Shown: piece by piece, positions 8,732-13,698 of the stretch
How positions within the stretch are numbered: position 1 is the first letter of the stretch
Layout: every line of letters begins with the position of its first letter
NCBI GenBank assembly: GCA_958430865.1
Contig: CAUDNR010002358.1
Location: 73,969-87,666 of the forward strand
Direction of reading: 5' to 3'
Length of the DNA: 13,698 nucleotides
Source: Entrophospora sp. SA101
Lineage: Eukaryota; Glomeromycota; Glomeromycetes; Entrophosporales; Entrophosporaceae
Translations under genes and position numbers: made by a program
The notes under the pieces: model-generated
The model's database searches: none
Seen by the model: the letters and a program-made list of their open reading frames with translations, nothing else
Told to the model about the DNA's origin: nothing

Positions 8732-9082
8732 TTAACAGTTTTTTAAATTGTAACATCTCTCCATGACAGAGAGAATCACAAGGAATTCTACCACCTCAGT
8801 AGGAAAAGTCATTTCAACTAGAGACAAGAGCTGGTATAAGCCATCATAATTTAAAGTGATTCTCCAAAACTCAATTCTGTTTCCTATTACATAAATATAT
8901 ATTTGGCATATTGCTCATCAATTATAGGATTAGCTTTGATCACATACCATTAATGAGTACACCATACGTTTCATCATGAATTCCTAGACAGTTTGACAAG
9001 TGCCTGATTCGTGATGGACTTGTGATTTTCCACCCTTGGTGGCTTAATTTCGCCAAATAAAATTTCACTCCCATTTGCATCT

Positions 9083-9090
9083 TTGCAAAT
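9083..9090. repeat. 8-bp target-site duplication, left (TTGCAAAT)
   Basis: Identical to 9245-9252, directly flanking the MITE; perfect match suggests a fairly recent insertion. Confidence 0.93.
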
Positions 9091-9244
9091 CAGGGTTGGC
9101 GAATGTGTGGTCCATTGATGGTCCATTGATGGTCTATTGGGTTTATTAGTGTAACATTTTAACTATATTTAGTATTTTATTAATTGCAATGGACCAGCTC
9201 AAAATCCATCAGTTCTCAATGGACCAGTCAATTTGCCAACCCTG
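9091..9244. mobile_element. hAT-type MITE, 154 bp, inside exon 8 of the nuclease-like pseudogene
   Basis: The left end CAGGGTTGGCGAATGTGTGG matches the reverse complement of the right end, CAGGGTTGGCAAATTGACTGG, and both continue into TGGTCCATTGA. The terminal CAGGG...CCCTG and an 8-bp duplication fit the hAT superfamily. Internally ATGGTCCATTG is repeated two to three times near 9110-9140. With one target copy the insertion adds 162 bp, a multiple of three, but the host frame meets a stop inside it. Removing it restores the host reading across the gap. Confidence 0.92.
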
Positions 9245-9252
9245 TTGCAAAT
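9245..9252. repeat. 8-bp target-site duplication, right (TTGCAAAT)
   Basis: Identical to 9083-9090, on the other side of the 154-bp element. Confidence 0.93.
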
Positions 9253-11102
9253 TAAGCAAAAGTCTGGCTTTAAGCTGTGGTTGCCATCTTCTGAGCATTG
9301 GATTTTAGATGAGATACTCTCTCCATTTGCCTTACATAAAAATATTGACAAGTTAATTTCATAAATATCTTTGTAAAAAAACTTATTGTAAGGTAATATT
9401 ATAGAACATACCATACAATTTGCATGGTTTCAACATGGAAGATTTCCTCCAAGATTGCATGACAAGTTCTGTGAACATAGGTGTCTTTGTTTGATAAATT
9501 CTTATTCTTACCATATGGTAAATTGTAAAAGCTACACATAACATTATATCCAATTATCATAAATACAGATCAATTATCTATTGTTATAAAATATTTTTGT
9601 CTACTTACAAATTATGTGTTATAATCTGCATTGAATCAAATATCCTCTTATCATTTTGATCTTCCAATAAGGACACTTTACTCCAGTTCAACCTCCACAA
9701 TTCTTCAAATCCAACCAAATCACCCATCATTAAAGGCTTACAATAAAGCACGTAATCAGCATGTTAAACCAATATAGCATATAAAACAAGATGTGTATGT
9801 ATATATTTACCTGCGTATATGAACATACAATGACTTGGATAAGGGCTGGTATCTTGAATTTATAGGTAATGTGTGGAAATGCCATTCGCCATTCATTGTC
9901 AGTACATAAAACATAAGTTGGTTTTTTGTTCTTTCTTAATACCATTATGCTTGATAAGGCACTATTATAAGTAAAATGATATGTGAACATCCAATTAAAA
10001 AATACAACAATTTCATTGGATTAAGTATTAAAGGCTTACATTATGGACTCAATATTGGTTACATAACTTAAAACTGGATCAATTTTTAGCTTTTCAATAA
10101 TTGACCTCTGAAATTGCCAAAAATCATCTGAAAAATTGTGTCCATCATTATTAATCCACTATTCAAATGCAGATACAGAAAGGTAATTAGCGAAAATATA
10201 ATAAACAAGTTTATCAGTTCCAGAAAACATTTGTGAACATACATCCTTTAAAGAATTTTCCTTTATTTCCATTTTTTGTATTACATAGTCCCATGTAAAT
10301 ATTTGTTTAGAGCTCACTTCTACACCAAATGAGGAAACTGTGAAGTCGTTATTATGTCCTCTTGCAGAAGTATCTATTTCTTCACAATTTTCTTGGATCT
10401 AATGAATATTATAAATGGTATGCACAAATTATTTAAAAATGATTATGAAACTAAACAAATGGTGTTGTTCTTACCATTGGTTCAATCTCGCCATTATCAG
10501 AAGTCCTAGTCCTATCATTGTCAAACTCATTTTCATCATTATCATTACCACCTCTTTTACATTTTTGAATAATCTTATTTGTTATATCATCCAATGCTTT
10601 TGACTTATATGCTTGTTCTCACACGATATAAAAGTTAGTTGTTATGTTAACATTATGCCAAGATACTGATTATCTGTATAAAGAATAGAAGGACCTGTTT
10701 TTCCTGAATATCAATTTCGTTCTCTTTCATTAATTGCTGTCATTCAATGTGCTCAATAATCTTCTCGGCAAGTTCATTGAAAAAGTTTTTTTCATCTATA
10801 ACATTATTGATTAGCTAGCTATATTAGATTTTGAAAGGTAAGCTTTATTAGCAAAAGTTTACCTTCATAGTCATTCTTAGCTTTTTTGCATATTCCATAA
10901 CATATTTGGGGTAACTGTCATTCTCGTTTTTTTCGATGAAAGTCAGTGATCTACAAAAGGACCTAAATAAATCTGGTGCTGTCATAAGTGGGTTGGACTC
11001 TAACTTGGAATTCATATATACATTGAGAAGGTGCCATTCGGAAATTGGATTTGTAGATAAATAAGTATCGATTTCTGCATGTGCAGGGATTTTATAATAC
11101 AT

Positions 11103-11438
11103 GACCAAGCTTAGAATGAATGATTTAGTGTATGAAATTCAGTTGGGGGATCTAGGAGATAGTGAAAAATCAATCAAAATATATAGATACCAATAGGTAA
11201 CACACAAAAGCTTAATATATTAATATTAATAACAAAAAAATGTGTGGCACAATCAATCAACTGCTTGTAGAAATTTTCATTTTTATACTTTGTGTTAATG
11301 TTTGACTGAAATAATATGTATATAATACACGTTTTCAATATTTGTTTACAATTTAGAAATCATCCATCCAACAAAAAACAATTTTTATAGAGATAATAAA
11401 AGAAATGTGAATGTAAAATTCTTTCACTGCCTTTCTAC
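11103..11438. other. Upstream region of the nuclease-like pseudogene, nothing recognised
   Basis: AT-rich; would hold the promoter or an upstream exon of the minus-strand gene. An in-frame TTG GTC precedes the ATG at 11102, and an AG lies just before it (TTCATTCTAAG), so an upstream exon is not excluded. No repeat or RNA gene seen. Confidence 0.45.
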
Positions 11439-11660
11439 GAGGGCCTTGCAGAAATGCTTGCCTTTACACCATCCCTATGCTTTGGACCTAGGAAAATACT
11501 TCCAAACTTTATGACTCATGATTCCACTCTTGGGAGGTGTATTGATAGAAAGAGATGAGGGCCTTGCAGAAATGATTGCCTTTACACCATCCCTATGCTT
11601 TGGACCTAGGAAACTACCTCCAAAGTTTATGACTCATGATTCCACTCTCAGGAAGTGTAT
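11439..11660 (+). repeat. Tandem duplication (118-bp period) of a coding-like fragment
   Basis: GAGGGCCTTGCAGAAATG starts at 11439 and again at 11557; about 100 bp of each unit align with few changes, then diverge after GTGTAT. Both units translate alike in a plus-strand frame: EGLAEMLAFTPSLCFGPRK and EGLAEMIAFTPSLCFGPRK, then an (N/K)FMTHDSTL stretch. The second unit's frame continues to TAG at 11701. The units are in different frames relative to each other (118 is not a multiple of three), so they are not one working protein. The family is not recognised; probably a relic of a gene's 3' end. Confidence 0.7.
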
Positions 11661-11735
11661 CATCTCATTGTGCAGTGATAAACCAATCATAAAAAAGAGC
11701 TAGCTAAGTTATAATCTTCATTTGAACTTTTAAGA

Positions 11736-12170
11736 TAATGATCATTTAACATATGTTTATTTTTACTTATTTATTGATTTTTTTTAGAGAATTTTTTTTC
11801 ATATTTCCAAAAAAAGATTAAAAAAAGAACACGATTAATTGAAGAACCTTTTTAACATTAGGCGAACATGTTATTTGGTATGTTATTTACACATCCATTG
11901 GATAAGTTTGCCAGGGTAATGGTCATTTAGCATATATTTATTTTTACCTATTTACTTATTGATTTTTTTAGAGAATTTTCCAAAGAAAAAAAAGAATTCA
12001 ATTGAAGAACTTTTTTAACATTAGGCGAACATGTTATTTGGTATATTATTTCACACATCCATTGGTTAAATTTTCCAGGGTAATGGTCTTTTAGCATATA
12101 TTTATTTTTGGTATGTTATTTCACACATCCATTGGTTAAGTTTTCAAGGGTGATGGTCATTTCATATGTT
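11736..12170 (+). repeat. Tandem repeat with shrinking units (181, 164, 70 bp, partial fourth)
   Basis: Units start TAATGATCATTTAACATATG (11736), TAATGGTCATTTAGCATATA (11917), TAATGGTCTTTTAGCATATA (12081) and TGATGGTCATTTCATATG (12151). Full units contain TTAGGCGAACATGTTATTTGG and CACATCCATTGG. The third lacks the middle (from TTTATTTTT straight to GGTATGTTATTTCACAC). The fourth stops after about 20 bp. Not coding. Confidence 0.85.
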
Positions 12171-12171
12171 G

Positions 12172-12500
12172 ATGTATGACTGTTCTAAAAACTGTAAATT
12201 GGCACTTTATGAACAAGTCATAGAGAATCCTGATTGAGGTGCGAGTGAATGAGAGTGTATGGACATGGATGGGTATTGGTATGGACATGAAGAATCATAT
12301 GATTATGTTTATATGACTCATGAAGTAAGTCAATTGTAAAAAATTTATTTGGCCAGTTATCAGCACAGCATTGAGGAGATAATGGATACACCATAGGCGG
12401 CATAGTTAGTTTGGATAGTAAATTGATTGGTTTTGGTATTTTATCAGTTGGTGGTGTTGATGGTGGTATTTCAATCCAAAAATTAAAAGTACATGGATGA
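12172..12500 (+). pseudogene. Small decayed gene of unknown family
   Basis: ATG at 12172 opens MYDCSKNCKLALYEQVIENP; the frame then meets TGA, reads GASE, meets TGA again, and continues through DMDGYWYGHEESYDYVYMTH to EVSQL before TAA at 12337. One base appears lost there: the next frame carries on with VKNLFGQLSAQH, TGA at 12372, GDNGYTIGGIVSLDSKLIGF and ends at TGA 12498. All three internal TGA codons would be Arg (CGA) if CpG had been lost. This gives about 109 codons with ordinary, non-repetitive composition. An alternative to the frameshift is a GTAAGT donor at 12325, but the intron would be only about 32 nt. Family not recognised; the true 5' end may be missing, since the tandem repeat directly precedes it. 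Converges with the next gene, 13 bp apart. Confidence 0.5.
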
Positions 12501-12513
12501 TTGTTAAAATTTT

Positions 12514-12939
12514 TTAAAATAATTTATTTGATATTTTTATTTTATATCCATTACTAAAATCATTGTTTTTAAGCTGCTTCTCTAAGTCACTAATCACAAC
12601 TTCAGTCATTTCTTTATCATTACTTTCAATAAATTCCTCAGAACTTTCATTTTCACTATTAACATCTGCTTCACTTTTTTCAAAAAATGCAGTTATTAAT
12701 TGACCATTTTTTCCAGCATTTTTCTTAGCCTCACTTTGTTTCTGGCAATAAGTTCTGGAAGAGTTACCTATATAGCACAAAGGTCTTGATGATGAAGTGT
12801 AATTTTTTGTGGTTTCATTGAGGATATCAATATATTTTACAGAATTTCCATCTAATTCTCTATCTATTCCTTCTTCAAACCAACTTTCCTCAGCATAGCG
12901 GACATTTGCATATTTGGTAATGATTTGCGTCAATCACAT
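12514..12939 (-). pseudogene. Short Lys/Glu-rich hypothetical gene, start broken or missing
   Basis: An open frame from 12933 to 12514 codes about 139 residues. It has no internal Met near the front. ATG at 12939-12937 is followed at once by TGA (12936-12934), which would be CGA before a C-to-T change; otherwise the first exon lies upstream. Visible parts: an N-terminal segment (TKYANVRYAEESWFEEGID), a central SSRTYCQKQSEAKK followed by a GQLITAFF stretch, an acidic Glu/Ser/Asn segment, and a Lys-rich end. The basic block followed by I-T-x-F-F resembles N-termini I recall from expanded, transposon-associated Glomeromycotina protein families, but I cannot name it. No catalytic motif or membrane segment. 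Confidence 0.45.
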
Positions 12940-13329
12940 TTTGATTTTATCACATAAAAAAGCATTTTGATTGGTTTGAATATCATTACTAAATTAACAA
13001 TTACACAAAATCATTAATTACGCACAATCATTTTTTGACATTAATTAATAATAAAAAAAGTTGTTTTTAGCTGTTAAAATATTTTATACATAAAAAAATG
13101 TGATGTGATAGATACAGAGATAAAGACACATTATAAAAAAAATAATAAGGGAATTAGAATTGTGCAAAAATATGGGTTTACAATTTTTTTTTGCAAAAAT
13201 CCCTTTCATAGCGAATAGATTGTGTGAATTTAACATCTCTATTTTTTGTAAATAAATAAAATTCAATGTCATTATAATAGTAACAGTAGTGTAATTTTAT
13301 GGAAATGATATTTCGATTCTTATTATTCA
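12940..13329. other. AT-rich intergenic DNA, nothing recognised
   Basis: Short homopolymer and ATTAATTA-type runs; short frames on the minus strand have simple composition and no family features. Confidence 0.55.
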
Positions 13330-13421
13330 AATATCCATAATACTTTCGAATATAAATATCAAATATTGTAATACCCCCAAATATCATAACACTTTCAAAT
13401 ATTGTAACACTTTCGAATATC

Positions 13422-13454
<33 letters not shown>

Positions 13455-13490
13455 TATAATACTTTTGAATATCATAACACTTTTGAATCA
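13330..13490 (+). repeat. Minisatellite (AATATCATAACACTTTCG-like) with an AAT run
   Basis: About six degenerate copies of a 17-18-bp unit, AATAT(C/T)(A/G)TAACACTTT(C/T)(G/A), interrupted at 13422-13453 by about ten ATA triplets. Unit ends read TTTCG, TTTCA, TTTCG, TTTTG and TTTTG, the three states expected when one CpG is lost on either strand. The minus-strand reading (IFESVMIF-type repeats) is a by-product. Confidence 0.8.
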
Positions 13491-13698
13491 TATCCACCGA
13501 TTTTTGCAACATTTTAGGGCACATTTATAAAAATTTCTAAGGGGTTACTATATAGAATTAGAAGCTAATTTCGCCCCCTTTTTTTTTGCTAAATCTACAT
13601 ATTAATATTAATATGCGCCATTATAATTTCACTTCTGTTTAGATTTTTAAATTTTATTAAAATAATAATAATTTGATACAAAGATCATTTTAATGTCA
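13491..13698. other. AT-rich end of window, nothing recognised
   Basis: No gene or repeat boundary seen; ends in A/T-rich DNA with an AAT microsatellite-like stretch near 13660. Confidence 0.5.

Larger units (their letters stand above)
8732..11102 (-). pseudogene. Nine-exon PD-(D/E)XK nuclease-like pseudogene
   Basis: Exons by minus-strand splice sites: 11102-10863, 10795-10695, 10617-10475, 10398-10040, 9961-9811, 9736-9609, 9531-9412, 9330-8948, 8883-8732, about 540 codons once the transposon is ignored. Exons 4 to 9 keep GT-AG borders and consistent phases. The N-terminal half is charged and helical (KNFFNELAEKIIEH). Exon 8 holds KPDFCLIC and, after the insertion, ILFGEIKPP, a PD...ExK pair typical of restriction-endonuclease-fold proteins. 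Exon 9 ends with YDGLYQLLSLVEMTFP. I recall similar unnamed proteins as an expanded family in Rhizophagus. Role unknown; nuclease activity is inferred from the motif only. Damage: a one-base loss in an A run near 10881 (exon 1), TGA at 10742-10740, a poor donor and frame mismatch at exon 2/3, TAG at 10161-10159, a MITE in exon 8, and a frame change near 8995. Confidence 0.75.

Noticed and set aside
9199..9414. A separate small minus-strand gene
   Set aside because: It is intron 7 plus the first part of exon 8 of the nuclease-like pseudogene running into the hAT MITE.
10415..10603. Plus-strand frame over 10415-10603
   Set aside because: Antisense to exon 3 of the minus-strand pseudogene, whose splice sites and reading are better supported.
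12218..12403. Minus-strand 61-codon frame rich in His and Pro
   Set aside because: Antisense of the decayed plus-strand gene at 12172-12500; no family features.
13084..13423. Minus-strand frames at 13084-13272 and 13178-13423
   Set aside because: AT-rich simple composition; the IFESV repeats are the minisatellite translated.
1..13698. tRNA, rRNA or CRISPR-like arrays
   Set aside because: No cloverleaf with a GGTTCGA-type loop, no rRNA-like conserved block, and no regularly spaced repeat-spacer pattern seen by eye; a tRNAscan or Infernal run would settle it.

Overview
ORGANISM. The window is AT-rich eukaryotic DNA with short GT-AG introns (about 70-90 nt), genes coding many Asn, Gln and Asp residues, abundant short non-autonomous transposons, and reading frames broken mainly where CGA or CAA has become TGA or TAA. 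This fits a repeat-rich, CpG-methylating early-diverging fungus, most likely an arbuscular mycorrhizal fungus (Glomeromycotina, Rhizophagus-like). That is inference from style and remembered families, not from a database match.

LAYOUT. (1) 1-1432: 3'-truncated, decayed copy of a gene I read as a Fanzor (eukaryotic TnpB/IS605-like RNA-guided nuclease). (2) 1433-3692: a two-exon, Asn/Gln-rich coiled-coil protein gene whose 5' end is cut off at the edge of copy 1. (3) 3693-6950: intergenic DNA with a 3 x 13-bp repeat, an 834-bp Tc1/mariner-pogo-like non-autonomous element, a 151-bp MITE with perfect 19-bp inverted ends, and diffuse AT-rich direct repeats. (4) 7001-8607: second decayed Fanzor copy, including the N-terminal exon and stopping shortly after the first RuvC aspartate. 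(5) 8732-11102, minus strand: a nine-exon pseudogene coding a PD-(D/E)XK-nuclease-like protein, interrupted by a 154-bp hAT-type MITE with a perfect 8-bp target duplication. (6) 11439-12170: a 118-bp coding-like tandem duplication and a 181/164/70-bp tandem repeat. (7) 12172-12500 (plus) and 12514-12939 (minus): two convergent small broken genes. (8) 13330-13490: minisatellite with an AAT run.

HOW IT FITS TOGETHER. There is no operon-like or functional system. The window is a graveyard of mobile or expanded families around one possibly live gene. The main points are the two Fanzor relics, the sharp change between them from about 96% to 100% identity, the mirror-image CpG losses that indicate methylation-driven decay, and the MITE that landed between the two halves of a nuclease-like active site. 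The abrupt loss of homology at 1432/1433 could be a real rearrangement or an assembly join; the sequence alone does not decide.
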